Numbered from the stretch's first letter, positions 7,701 through 15,734 are shown. The stretch is DNA of 28,711 nucleotides from Treponema sp. UBA4307 (GCA_002394685.1 DGUP01000008.1:1-28711); one strand, 5' to 3'. Numbers and translations are program-made. Notes: generated by a model not told the origin, from the letters alone.

Positions 7701-8827
7701 GTTTCTGTTTTTCTGCCGTTTACATCTTCTCCTTCAATTTGAATTTTATAAAGTCCGCTTTCAACTGGAGCTGTAATATTCAGGTAATAGAAAATCTGCA
7801 TTTCTTCTTCTGCAGGAGAATAATTTTTTTCTTCAACAAGTGTCTTGAAATCTTCCCCCTTAAAAACCCTTGTTGAAATCCTTTTTATTCCGTCATCATC
7901 GTAAGCGTTACCAAAAAATTGTGAACCAGGATAAATCTTTTTTGCAGAATCAGAATCTGGAGAAATACTGTTACATTCAATCCATGGTTGATCTGCCTGA
8001 GGCCAGTAGCATATCCAGCCGTGGGAGCATTTTTCACTGATGTTGTTTGCAGCGTCTGTACTTTGGGTTACAATCTGGAGAAAAGTTTTTTCTGATGGCT
8101 TGATTCCATTTAATTTAATTTCATCTTCCGGCACAGTAATTGTCCAGGTTCTGCGGGTTTCATCAAGCAGTCCGGAATCCCAGTAAACTTCATCCTGATT
8201 ATTTCCACAGAGCCAGACCTGAAGATTTTTAAGTGTGTAATCTTCTTCCTGTAATCCGCTGATTTCAATGTCTCCGTTCAAGTAACTGGAAAGCATTGCA
8301 AGGTTTCTGTAATTTTCATCGTTTAATGAAGTGTTGATTGAAGCATAGGTTTTGTATTCAATGGAAGGTTCTGTAATTTTAACTACTGGTGCAGTGGTGT
8401 CGTAAATCACAGTCCTTTTTTGAAGGGATGTACTGGAAGTGTTGTTCATTTCATCGTAGGCAGAAACCGTAATCGTATACTGATTGTCTGAAACATTTTC
8501 AGGAAGTGAAAGGGGAATTGACCATTTGATTTTTCCGTCATCCTGCTTTTCAAATATTGCAGAAGAATCTGTTCCTTCAGACCAGCTTTCCTTCTCCCAT
8601 GTCCAGCTGTGCCCTGCAAAAGATACAACTAATTTTGTTACGGCAACATTGTCGCTGACAGTTCCTTCTGCAATAAAACTTTTTCCAATATTTGCCATAT
8701 AGTCCGGTGCAGTAATTGAAACTACCGGGGCTTCAAGGTCAACTGCCTGTCCCAGTCCAACTATGCAGGATGAAAAAGTGAATAAGGAAAGGACTCCTGG
8801 TATAATAAAAAACTTTTTTATGCTCAT
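4742..8827 (-). CDS. Giant surface lipoprotein with Ig-like domains (paralogue A, 1361 aa)
   Basis: A secreted lipoprotein. The first 20 residues form a signal peptide ending FTFSSC, with C21 the expected lipidated Cys; the lipobox is relaxed, as is usual in spirochaetes. Right after it, GLGQAVDLEAPVVSIT starts a series of bacterial Ig-like beta domains with repeated P-V-V/S-x-I openings (about residues 30, 140 and 400). A domain with GSPVLTLNNG and YFFDYTV (about 685-720) resembles repeats in large adhesins. A Big_5-like segment, KLFFNHEIRKNSGSITI, lies near 796. A chitobiase-C-terminal-like stretch comes later, and a TAGFPL module near 1111 begins the C-terminal part. It is paralogous in layout to the next gene upstream, 57 nt away, so the two are probably co-transcribed. 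GGAG lies 8 nt before the ATG. The exact function is unknown; surface adhesion or glycan binding is inference. Confidence 0.75.
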   Translation of the reverse strand: MSIKKFFIIPGVLSLFTFSSCIVGLGQAVDLEAPVVSITAPDYMANIGKSFIAEGTVSDNVAVTKLVVSFAGHSWTWEKESWSEGTDSSAIFEKQDDGKIKWSIPLSLPENVSDNQYTITVSAYDEMNNTSSTSLQKRTVIYDTTAPVVKITEPSIEYKTYASINTSLNDENYRNLAMLSSYLNGDIEISGLQEEDYTLKNLQVWLCGNNQDEVYWDSGLLDETRRTWTITVPEDEIKLNGIKPSEKTFLQIVTQSTDAANNISEKCSHGWICYWPQADQPWIECNSISPDSDSAKKIYPGSQFFGNAYDDDGIKRISTRVFKGEDFKTLVEEKNYSPAEEEMQIFYYLNITAPVESGLYKIQIEGEDVNGRKTETLSGFFKIQDISIPSVSVISPDPNEALLGDKDGEVTFQLKASDDSRVKNIKVVWLKDSSQLLNYIDGDSDLWNKVSGENPCYTDSQSGNKLWHIIPEEGTKSGTRTIHNAQLSINLFEDLNIGLEEGKNILTSQSFIFRVEDDSGKVSTLEYNCQGDNQQPEISFEKLLLKKSDGSLYSFNIDDFTSGRNKLSAIENGDQVQITGKWSDNSTRLWGKDKISSITLKWLTQEIAVTKNADGSWISKPFTPAHSSSISLKASITDFAKNTGSVTAAFTAEAEKPELLSISSSASDGSYSVGKIIPVKMKFNKPVYFTGSPVLTLNNGASVSLSRHEGYTTYFFDYTVESGDDIQDLDVIAVTGFTACRDGSAANCAVNIEALNETERNLSHNKNISILTEQITLTNLKLEEDGKELKLFFNHEIRKNSGSITISQKDVDRVPAILTASQYASLLSSNPAFKEYYTKGTNGYSDQGKPDLTAKYILDYKYDADNPELLEMFKASKMNVVKIDISSSAVSIEKNVLKVDLSSAYSLPVKGADYTVSLSNLLVTDIVQGEFKSCEETISLPGVENPVIRIERAKAEFNQETLTASQPLSAGMKIDCQTPGAKITYFYKEKISLYSDNVLNLGDSENKNYPAAEEITGSDFVLSSEEKMISYKDKVTLKSENKTYKDWQYGMKFFITAKAEKGEDSVKSYNVAAKSLFVFKDDGKVTSDFASKKMGVWLRGGDSETGSNLTAGFPLSWDAKDTDGIALLTETSLNGTIYWYYITWELPTKAYLTTLAGKVKANSFEKGPSKWYWSSNAWVPFRQFYPLYPGESRTVETGKYSEVWGQTRGSFSWSGYGSSSATPTHTPSEEAAVYNAHIGGIEILSKVIDLSENSSWNQAGPFAVPSNGSLKQGAKIAIIYEETFDEEVEMWLQLVSSYWSTKLTEQTRVSGAAISNEKILPSDSSGVIYYTLSAHEAAKLKNEGLLVCGYGLKITSIQIIM

Positions 8828-8884
8828 ATATAAACTCCGTAATTCTATAAATCAAAATAATAGGTGAAAAAATAACCCGCAAAA

Positions 8885-11800
8885 TTACCAGTAAGTTCTT
8901 TTGTAGGTATAATAGAAACAACCATAACCTGGAGTGCCTGGTGAGTTTAGTAAATTATCCTGCCAGTTGCTTGTTTTAGACTGAATGTACCAGTCAGAAA
9001 TAAAATCATACGAAATTAATACCCAGTCTTTTTCACTTGTTTTATAAAATGATGGGAGGTATTTTCCTTCATCAGATTTTTTAATTTTATAAGCATATTT
9101 CTCATAGCGTTCATCCGGACTTGCATCTTTCAGAGGGAATCCTGCAGTCATGGAAATTCCTTCAGCTCTGTCAGTGCCTTGAATTCTTAAATCTCCGTCT
9201 TTTTCCGGCTGCATATAAAAGATTACAGTTTTGTATGCCCCTTCGTACCCTGGATCAGAATCCTTAAGGAAGTCAGACCTTGCTCTTGCTTTTATATAAT
9301 AGCGGTGAGCCTGACAAAGATTTGAATCTCCAAGAATGAGAATTGAGTTATAAGATTTATCAGTTTTTAAACTGGAGTAATTGTTTCTGGAAATTGCCTT
9401 TGGACTGATTGTTGCGCCGCTAACTCTGTTATTTGATTTTAATGCATTTTCTACAGATTCTGAATCAGGGATGTAATCAGCCAGACCATATTGAATGGAA
9501 GTATTATTTGTTTCGCTGTCAATTCTTACTCTAACAAATCCTGTTGGCCTTGTGTCTGTATCTTTGTTTTCAAGGGGACTGTTCAGATTTCCATTTTCAG
9601 TTACTTCTATTGCTCCCCAGCCGTGAGTGTATCTGTCTACACGAATTACAGGAGCAGCAGTTTTATTTGTCCAGAAGCACCATTGATCTTCTTCAAGTCC
9701 CTTAAAGAGATTTCCTGCCTGGTCTCGGAAACAGGTATCATCAATTAAAACTTCATATTCTCTTCCGTCTGCAAAAAGTGAAGCAGGAACTTTTACCGTA
9801 ACAGTTTTTTTGTCAGAAGAAAGTTCTACTTGATTTGAAGTTACGTCAATTATTTCCTGATGATAATTGATGCTTTCAAATGCAGCCCTCAGCTGAGCAA
9901 CAATGCCTGTGGAGTCATGAGGATCAAGATCAAATTGAAGAAGATATTTTGTACTTGTGTCCGGTATAACACCTTCCTCTTTTTCATCATCAATCATTTT
10001 AATTCCGTGGGTTGTTTTTACGTAAGGTCCAAGCGGCTGCCCTGTTTTGTCAGATAAAAGACATTCACCTGTTGATGAGCCGACCATAAGTCTTTTGTTT
10101 TCATCGCTCATTTGATTGAAGACTTCTGAAAATTCTTCACTTGTAAAAATAATAGGAATTGCCCATGGATTCTGGCTGCTGGATTTTCTGCGGATTATAA
10201 TATTTCCGTTTTCCTTGTAAACAGCTTCTGAAAATTTAATGGTGATTTTTTCTGTTCCCGCTTCAAGAGTTTTTGAATCTGTGTCAGGAGTAAATTCTGT
10301 AACTGAAGGAGCAAGGGCATCAATAAAAATAATTGATTCTTTAGAAAGAACTTCATCAGAATTTTCAAGAGTCAAAGATTTTTCATTCAGCTCTGCATCC
10401 TCCGAAGAAATGCTTCCTCCGTTGAGAATGATTTTATCTGCAGTAGAAAGAATTGTATCTGTTGTTGTGTAAACTCCTTCTGGAATTTTATAAGTAAAGA
10501 CTAATGTGTCTCCTCCAGAACCGGACTGGTAAAGGGCGTATTGATTTGCTGAACTTCCTTCTATATTTTTAAGAAGAATTTTCGGAGTTCCCGTAACCTT
10601 TACGCTTCCTTCGAACTGGGCAAATATTGTAAGAGTTTCATCCTGAGAAAGAGTAATACCTGACGGCATTTCAGAATAGATTTTCTGCAGCTGTGGAATA
10701 GGAGAGGTTTTAACAGTTTTGCTTACAGTGTTTTTATTTCCAAAAATATCTTCTGCTGTAATTTTGATTGTATAATTGCAGTCTGGAAGCAGGTCCTTCA
10801 GTTCAAAGCAGTTATCATTTATTGAAAGATTTTTTTCTGTGGAATAAACCGGTGAGTCAATGCTTCCGCTGATTTTTGTAATGCTGAGGCCTTCCTGTCC
10901 TCTTACAGTTATTTTTCCATACAGAGCTTTTGTCTGGCTGCCTGCATTTGTAATAACTTCCATTTCCCTTTCTGCTGAATCCTGATCTGTCCAGTAAGAA
11001 ACATTAATTTCCGGCAGATCATTGTATGAAGAAAGTCTGAAAGTTTTATAGATTACATTTGAATCTTTATCCTTTGCATAAAGGACGAAAGTTTTAATTG
11101 TATTTTCAGGATTTTTATTTACGATAAAATCACTGGTAACATCAAAGGTTCTTGCGAAAGGAGTTTTTGTATAAGTTTTACTGTTAACTTTTTCCTTAAC
11201 TATAGTTCCTGCTTTCAGTTTGTAGATTTTTATTCCGCTGGAAGAATCTGTAAAAGTTTCAGAATCCATTTTATCAAACCTTGAAGAAATCATTTTTTCT
11301 GCCAGTTCAATTTGACTGGATGAAATGCTTCTGCCTTTTGAAGGAATCCATGCCATTGCCAAATCTGTTACCTGCTGATTATCCAGAACGTATCCTTCAA
11401 GTGTAAAGAATTTTCCATCCTTTAATTCAGCAGATGTATTTTCTACAGGAGAACTTATGAGGATAACAGGAGCATCATCGCTGGTAACCGTAACGGAAAT
11501 GCTTTTATAAGACCAGACTGTTTCATCTCCTGAAGATTTAAAATCCTCTGCTGCAGTAACAAGATAATAGTTACCTGCATCATCAGCTCCATCAAGAGAC
11601 AGTTCTCCGTCTGAAGCTCCGTTACATTCTTTTTTAATAAAATATGCTGAAGTTTTTAAAGCCTCAAATGATTCCTCCAGAGATTTTTCTTCCCTTAAAG
11701 TTTCTTCCCATAAATGTGCTGGAATAAGGCCTGCGTAAATACAGTTCAATCCATCATCATCAAAATAGAAAGTATGGAAATCTGTTTTTTTTGTAGTAAC

Positions 11801-12652
11801 GATTTTTCCTTCTGTTTCTCCACAATCAATTTTTGGATTGTCACTTTCCGGCCACCAGATGAAGGAACCTTTTTTATAGTCAACCCGATTGCCTGCGCTG
11901 TCCACTACTGTGAGGACCGGGGTAAGGTAGTGGAGCCCCTGACTGAGGGAAGAAGCTGTTTCTTTAAGCATTTGTGCTGTAAGTGTAAATCTTGCGGAAT
12001 ACACTGAACATGAAGAATCCATTGCAAGATTTGAAAGAATAAGATTATTTTCCTCATCAAGAAGTGAAAGTTTTGTTTCTTCAAGCCTGTAGTTGTCTTT
12101 TAATTCCGTAATGAAAGTTATGGATTCATTCTGGAATTTGTATTTTTTTGAAGAGGATTTATAGTCTTCTGCAAAAGTTTCCAGTGTGTTTTTTTCTTCA
12201 AGTTTTACCGGAATGGAAGTATTTCTCTGAATGTAAAAGGATTTTATCTGAGGATCCTGGGAATCCACAATCAGTGTAAGATATGCAACTGATTTTTCAG
12301 ACTGGTTTCTGCTTTTGTCAAAGGCCTGGGCCAGAATCTGTATTTCTTCATCCTGGGTAAAATTCAAACTGCAGGTCCAGGTTCCGCTTACAGGATCCAC
12401 ATCAGCCTTTTTTTTGACACTTTCTGAATTTGTTGTCAGGGTAAGTAAAACTTCTGTTACTTCATCATTGTCCTGACAGGTCCCGGATATGGTTGTGTTG
12501 TAACCAATGTAATCCATGTTTGAGTGACTTGTAATCTGAATCACAGGAGCTTCAATGTCAACAGCATCACCAAGGCCTGTTGTGCATGAAGAAAGCAGTA
12601 CCGCAAAAATAAGGGATGTTATCCCAGAGAGATGTTTAAACTTTTTTAACAT
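8885..12652 (-). CDS. Giant surface lipoprotein with Ig-like domains (paralogue B, 1255 aa)
   Basis: A lipoprotein with signal peptide and lipobox AVLLSSC (C23). The mature N-terminus, CTTGLGDAVDIEAPVIQIT, matches paralogue A almost residue for residue, and the same domain order follows. Ig-like modules come first, a GTPKILL...LVFTYKI module lies near residue 687 (A has its equivalent at the same place), a Big_5-like KFSEAVYKENGNIII near 809, and a TAGFPL module near 1171. The C-terminus is short (about 75 residues after TAGFPL) and ends in Tyr/Trp-rich sequence, whereas A continues for about 250 residues. GGAAGG precedes the ATG. It is first in the two-gene transcript reading away from acpP. 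The pair looks like an old tandem duplication with diverged C-termini. The role is unknown; exposure on the outer surface is inferred from the architecture. Confidence 0.75.
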   Translation of the reverse strand: MLKKFKHLSGITSLIFAVLLSSCTTGLGDAVDIEAPVIQITSHSNMDYIGYNTTISGTCQDNDEVTEVLLTLTTNSESVKKKADVDPVSGTWTCSLNFTQDEEIQILAQAFDKSRNQSEKSVAYLTLIVDSQDPQIKSFYIQRNTSIPVKLEEKNTLETFAEDYKSSSKKYKFQNESITFITELKDNYRLEETKLSLLDEENNLILSNLAMDSSCSVYSARFTLTAQMLKETASSLSQGLHYLTPVLTVVDSAGNRVDYKKGSFIWWPESDNPKIDCGETEGKIVTTKKTDFHTFYFDDDGLNCIYAGLIPAHLWEETLREEKSLEESFEALKTSAYFIKKECNGASDGELSLDGADDAGNYYLVTAAEDFKSSGDETVWSYKSISVTVTSDDAPVILISSPVENTSAELKDGKFFTLEGYVLDNQQVTDLAMAWIPSKGRSISSSQIELAEKMISSRFDKMDSETFTDSSSGIKIYKLKAGTIVKEKVNSKTYTKTPFARTFDVTSDFIVNKNPENTIKTFVLYAKDKDSNVIYKTFRLSSYNDLPEINVSYWTDQDSAEREMEVITNAGSQTKALYGKITVRGQEGLSITKISGSIDSPVYSTEKNLSINDNCFELKDLLPDCNYTIKITAEDIFGNKNTVSKTVKTSPIPQLQKIYSEMPSGITLSQDETLTIFAQFEGSVKVTGTPKILLKNIEGSSANQYALYQSGSGGDTLVFTYKIPEGVYTTTDTILSTADKIILNGGSISSEDAELNEKSLTLENSDEVLSKESIIFIDALAPSVTEFTPDTDSKTLEAGTEKITIKFSEAVYKENGNIIIRRKSSSQNPWAIPIIFTSEEFSEVFNQMSDENKRLMVGSSTGECLLSDKTGQPLGPYVKTTHGIKMIDDEKEEGVIPDTSTKYLLQFDLDPHDSTGIVAQLRAAFESINYHQEIIDVTSNQVELSSDKKTVTVKVPASLFADGREYEVLIDDTCFRDQAGNLFKGLEEDQWCFWTNKTAAPVIRVDRYTHGWGAIEVTENGNLNSPLENKDTDTRPTGFVRVRIDSETNNTSIQYGLADYIPDSESVENALKSNNRVSGATISPKAISRNNYSSLKTDKSYNSILILGDSNLCQAHRYYIKARARSDFLKDSDPGYEGAYKTVIFYMQPEKDGDLRIQGTDRAEGISMTAGFPLKDASPDERYEKYAYKIKKSDEGKYLPSFYKTSEKDWVLISYDFISDWYIQSKTSNWQDNLLNSPGTPGYGCFYYTYKRTYW

Positions 12653-12691
12653 AATCCTTCCGTATTTATCAAATATAAATGCCTTGTTATA

Positions 12692-12720
12692 ATTATCCCT
12701 CTAAAATCTCCATAAAACAA
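12692..12720 (-). promoter_or_regulatory. Candidate promoter of the lipoprotein pair
   Basis: On the - strand, TTGTTT (12715-12720) is separated by exactly 17 nt from GATAAT (12692-12697), about 40 nt before the paralogue B start. The -10 matches consensus at five of six positions, the -35 at fewer. Confidence 0.4.
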
Positions 12721-12771
12721 GTAAAATCAGCATATTTAAATAAAAATCTTCAATAATATGCTTTATTTTAT
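12721..12771. repeat. AT-rich 15-bp inverted repeat between divergent genes
   Basis: AGCATATT (12729-12736) pairs with AATATGCT (12755-12762), and the stem continues after a small bulge as GTAAAAT (12721-12727) with ATTTTAT (12765-12771, one G-U). The loop is 18 nt. It lies just upstream of the -35 for the lipoprotein genes and has no U-run, so an operator is more likely than a terminator. Confidence 0.45.
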
Positions 12772-12843
12772 GGTACAAATACCCCAGAAAGTCCCACTTA
12801 CAGCTCTCAGTCTTGAAAATTAAGGCTTTTTTTAGTAAAGTTT

Positions 12844-12849
12844 TATAAT
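12844..12849 (+). promoter_or_regulatory. -10 element of the acpP promoter
   Basis: A perfect TATAAT lies 72 nt upstream of the acpP ATG. No good -35 is found at 16-18 nt spacing (TTAAGG at 12820 is poor), so an activator or an alternative contact may be needed. Transcription would begin at about 12856, exactly at the 5' hairpin. Confidence 0.5.
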
Positions 12850-12855
12850 ACATAA

Positions 12856-12895
12856 AGTGGCGTAGACAGAAATCTTCTGTTAGACTTGAGCCACT
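12856..12895 (+). promoter_or_regulatory. acpP: Structured 5' end of the acpP transcript
   Basis: Two nested stems are visible: AGTGGC (12856-12861) with GCCACT (12890-12895), and inside it ACAGAA (12866-12871) with TTCTGT (12875-12880) around a 3-nt loop. The structure begins at the predicted transcript start and leaves the GGAGG ribosome site (12911-12915) free. It fits an mRNA-stabilising 5' hairpin for a highly expressed gene; a ligand-binding role is not excluded. Confidence 0.5.
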
Positions 12896-12921
12896 AGCTA
12901 AAATCTTTATGGAGGATTTTT

Positions 12922-13167
12922 ATGGATAAAGAACAGGTAAAGGCAGCTCTCAAACAGTTCTTCATTGACAATCTTGGAATCGATGGAAGCATTTTGAACT
13001 ATGATTCTGAATTGTTTGGTGACGAAATTGGTCTTGATTCAGTAGATTCACTTGAAATTATCTCTTTTGTAGACAGCGAATACGAAGTTTCAATGACTGG
13101 TGTTGCAAAGGAAAACTTCAAGAGCATTGATACAATCACTGATTATATCGTTGCTAACAAAAAATAA
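12922..13167 (+). CDS. acpP: Acyl carrier protein
   Basis: A small acidic cytosolic protein (81 aa) that carries growing acyl chains on a 4'-phosphopantetheine arm. The attachment motif is GLDSVDSLE with Ser40 (canonical DSL with Val in place of Leu). Length, acidity and four-helix layout fit AcpP. The ATG follows GGAGG (12911-12915). It heads a cassette with a ketosynthase, FabG and FabZ, but an intrinsic terminator lies between it and the ketosynthase, which would let ACP be made in excess. An ACP dedicated to a special acyl product rather than housekeeping fatty acids is possible, given the unusual ketosynthase next door. Confidence 0.9.
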   Translation: MDKEQVKAALKQFFIDNLGIDGSILNYDSELFGDEIGLDSVDSLEIISFVDSEYEVSMTGVAKENFKSIDTITDYIVANKK

Positions 13168-13180
13168 TACCTAAAATTAA

Positions 13181-13225
13181 ACGGTGGTTTTTTGGAATGC
13201 TTTCTGAAAAGCCACCGTGTTTTTT
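13181..13225 (+). terminator. Terminator/attenuator after acpP
   Basis: ACGGTGG (13181-13187) pairs with CCACCGT (13212-13218). The stem can be extended by TTTT with AAAA across a bulged G, and it is followed by GTTTTTT. It probably ends most acpP transcripts, with read-through or a second start supplying the ketosynthase gene. Confidence 0.75.
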
Positions 13226-13285
13226 ATCTTTAAATCTTAATTCTCTAGGGATCAGAATCAATCAATTTATTTAAGGACGTTTTAT

Positions 13286-15685
13286 ATGACACAGGACAAA
13301 AATCGCTGCGTTGTTACAGGTTTAGGCGTTATCTGCGCTATTGGTAACGATGTAGAAGAAACATGGAAGAATGCGTTGAATTCAGTTTCTGGAATTCACA
13401 AGACAGTTTCAGTTGACACAAAAGATTGTTATGCAGATCTGGCAGGTGAGGTTCACTGCGATACACTGGATCAGGGAATTGATAATCCTGAAGAAAAAGA
13501 CAGAGCTACAAAGTTCTGTATCAGGGCTGCTAAGGAAGCTCTTGCTGATGCAGGTCTTACAAAATTCAACAATGATCCTCGCGTAAGTGTAATTATTGGA
13601 AGCTGCGTTGGTGGTGTTGTTAGTATTGAAAATTATTATAACAATGGTCAGAAAGACGTAAACGAAATTGCAAAAATGCCTATTGGTGCAATTGCTTCAA
13701 AGGTTGCTGAAGATACAGGTGCTGCCGGTGTTGTAACAAATATTGGTAATGCCTGTGCTGCAGGTACAATGTCAATTTCAGTTGCCTGCGATCTTATCCG
13801 CTCAGGTAAGGCTGATGTTGTAATTGCCGGTGGTGCTGATTCCTTTGCTTCAGTTCCATATTCAGGCTTCCTTGCACTTCACGCTCTGGACGAAAACGGT
13901 TGTTCTCCTTTCAATCACTGTCATGGTATTACTCTGGGTGAAGGTTCAGGTATCGTAATCGTTGAATCATACGAACATGCAAAAGCCCGCAATGCTAAAA
14001 CATACTGTGAAGTTCTCGGTGGTGCCGTTACACAGGATGCTCATCACATTACAGCTCCTCGTGAAGATGGTTTGTGTCAGATTGAAGCTATTGAAAGAGC
14101 AATCAGAAATTCTGGAATCAAGAAGTCTGACATTGGTTATGTAAACGCACACGGTACTGGTACAGGTAAGAATGACGGTGCTGAATTTGTTTCACTTCAC
14201 GCTGTATTTGATCAGGAGAATCCTGGCCTTTCAGCTTCATCTACAAAGGCTCTTACAGGTCACTGTCTTGGTGCAGCAGGTTCAATTGAAGCTGTGTTCT
14301 CAATCAAGGCTCTGACAACAAATACTGTTCTGCCAACTCTGGGCTTCTCTGAAGAAGATAAGGTTGCCCTTAAGGAAAAGGCTGGTACTCTTGACTTTGC
14401 ACAGAACGTTCCACACGCAAAGGAACTGACTGCCGTAATGAGCAATAACTTTGCTTTCGGTGGTACAGATGCTTCAATCATTTACTCTAAGATTCCAGGT
14501 GATGTTGTAAGTCAGCCTGCAAAAGACAAGCCTATTGCAGTAACAGGTTTTGGTATTGTCAGCCCAATGGGTAATTCAAAGGAAGCTTATCTTGAAGGCG
14601 TTAAGAATGGTTTCAAGCCTGCTGAAAAGTCAATTCATTCTGCAGTTGGTCTTGATGATTATAACGCTGTAGGTCTTAAGATGGCCTTTACCCGCAAACT
14701 GGATAATATGAGCCAGCTGATGGCTGTTTCTGGTGTAGCTGCCCTTAAGGATGCAGGAATTACAGTTACTGAAGAAAATGAAAAGGATATCGGTATTATC
14801 ATCGGTACTTCTGAAGGTGCCCTTGGACCTACATATGAATTCCAGGAACTGATTTCTAAAGAAGGAAATGCTAAGGGTTCTGCATTTAAGTTCCCTCACA
14901 CTGTATACAACGCTGCAGGTGGTTACCTTTCAATTACAACCGGCGTTAAGGGATACGGTGCTACTGTAACACAGGGTGCTGGTTCTGGTCTTACAAGCAT
15001 TGCTTATGCAGTTAACGTTCTTCGTGATGGTCAGGAAAAGGTTATGATGGCTGCTGGTCTTGATGAAAACACAGAAGTTCTTACTGATCTTTACAGCAAG
15101 CTGGGTTATGTTTCAGATAAGGTAGTTGCTCCATATGCAGGTGCAGATGGATTTGTAATGTCTGACGGTGCCGTTTCAATGATGATGGAAGAAGAAGACT
15201 ACGCTAAGGCTCGTGGTGCTAAGGTTTACTGCCACGTTCTCGGATATGGTAACGGACGTAAGAATGTTAAGTTCGGTAAGCTTGCAGGTTCAGGTGAAGG
15301 TCTGGATGCTGCAATTGCAGATGCACTTAAGGATTCAAATACAAGCCTGGATGAAATCACAGCAGTATTCGGTTTTGCTGATGGATTCAAGGTTGTTGAT
15401 GATATTGAAACTGAATCTTACAAGAGAGTCTTTGGAGACAAACTTGCATCTCTTCCTGTAGTTCAGATTAAGGAAAGAACTGGTGAAGGACGTGCTGCTG
15501 CTGCAACACTTCAGGCTGCACACGCTGCAATGATGCTTGGCGGACTTATTCCTTCAGATGATGCTTACCTCCTTACTTCAGAAGGTGTAAAGAAAACAAA
15601 GGTTGAAGCTTCTTCACTGGGAAAAGTTCTGGTAACTTCATTCTCAAGCGGCGGTTCTTACACAGCAGTTGTATTAGGTAAATAA
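13286..15685 (+). CDS. Fused beta-ketoacyl-ACP synthase and pseudo-ketosynthase (chain-length-factor-like)
   Basis: A single 799-aa chain containing two thiolase-fold ketosynthase units. Unit 1 (about 6-403) has a full catalytic set: Cys157 in NACAAG, His289 in VNAHGTGT, Lys321 and His326 in STKALTGHCLGAAG, plus the FGGTDAS end motif. Unit 2 (about 413-799) clearly shares the fold (VTGFGIVSPMG, PHTVYNAAGG, SSGGS end), but the nucleophile position is Ala565 (QGAGSGL), the first His is Asp699 (FADG) and the second His is Glu734 (KERTGEG). It cannot condense acyl chains. In aromatic polyketide systems a dead partner of this sort (chain length factor) shapes the pocket of the active one; here the two would be covalently joined. 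No malonyltransferase domain or built-in ACP is seen. Codon use is uniform across the fusion, with no frameshift. It is likely the condensing enzyme of this cassette, making fatty acids or a specialised polyene or polyketide chain. Confidence 0.85.
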   Translation: MTQDKNRCVVTGLGVICAIGNDVEETWKNALNSVSGIHKTVSVDTKDCYADLAGEVHCDTLDQGIDNPEEKDRATKFCIRAAKEALADAGLTKFNNDPRVSVIIGSCVGGVVSIENYYNNGQKDVNEIAKMPIGAIASKVAEDTGAAGVVTNIGNACAAGTMSISVACDLIRSGKADVVIAGGADSFASVPYSGFLALHALDENGCSPFNHCHGITLGEGSGIVIVESYEHAKARNAKTYCEVLGGAVTQDAHHITAPREDGLCQIEAIERAIRNSGIKKSDIGYVNAHGTGTGKNDGAEFVSLHAVFDQENPGLSASSTKALTGHCLGAAGSIEAVFSIKALTTNTVLPTLGFSEEDKVALKEKAGTLDFAQNVPHAKELTAVMSNNFAFGGTDASIIYSKIPGDVVSQPAKDKPIAVTGFGIVSPMGNSKEAYLEGVKNGFKPAEKSIHSAVGLDDYNAVGLKMAFTRKLDNMSQLMAVSGVAALKDAGITVTEENEKDIGIIIGTSEGALGPTYEFQELISKEGNAKGSAFKFPHTVYNAAGGYLSITTGVKGYGATVTQGAGSGLTSIAYAVNVLRDGQEKVMMAAGLDENTEVLTDLYSKLGYVSDKVVAPYAGADGFVMSDGAVSMMMEEEDYAKARGAKVYCHVLGYGNGRKNVKFGKLAGSGEGLDAAIADALKDSNTSLDEITAVFGFADGFKVVDDIETESYKRVFGDKLASLPVVQIKERTGEGRAAAATLQAAHAAMMLGGLIPSDDAYLLTSEGVKKTKVEASSLGKVLVTSFSSGGSYTAVVLGK

Positions 15686-15708
15686 ATAATTTATTCTTGT
15701 TTATATGC

Positions 15709-15734
15709 CCGCCGGTCCTGCATAGAATCGGCGG
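15709..15734 (+). terminator. GC-rich hairpin between the ketosynthase gene and fabG
   Basis: CCGCCG (15709-15714) pairs with CGGCGG (15729-15734), with partial pairing inside. Only a weak T-rich stretch follows (ACATTCATTTT), so it may be a leaky terminator or an RNA-processing or stability element rather than a full stop. Confidence 0.45.

Noticed and set aside
11714..12007. 97-codon open frame on the + strand inside paralogue B, and several others opposite the lipoprotein genes
   Set aside because: Mirror frames of long coding sequences, with Cys/Phe-rich nonsense composition and no ribosome site.
12770..12823. A 17-codon frame (ATG at 12770) upstream of acpP that could be another leader peptide
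   Set aside because: No Shine-Dalgarno, no unusual run of one amino acid, and it lies upstream of the likely acpP transcript start.
13286..15685. Fusion of two ketosynthases by assembly or sequencing error
   Set aside because: The frame is continuous across a natural-looking linker (about 403-413) with no stop remnant, and unit 2 lacks the catalytic residues in a coherent way rather than being a broken copy of unit 1.
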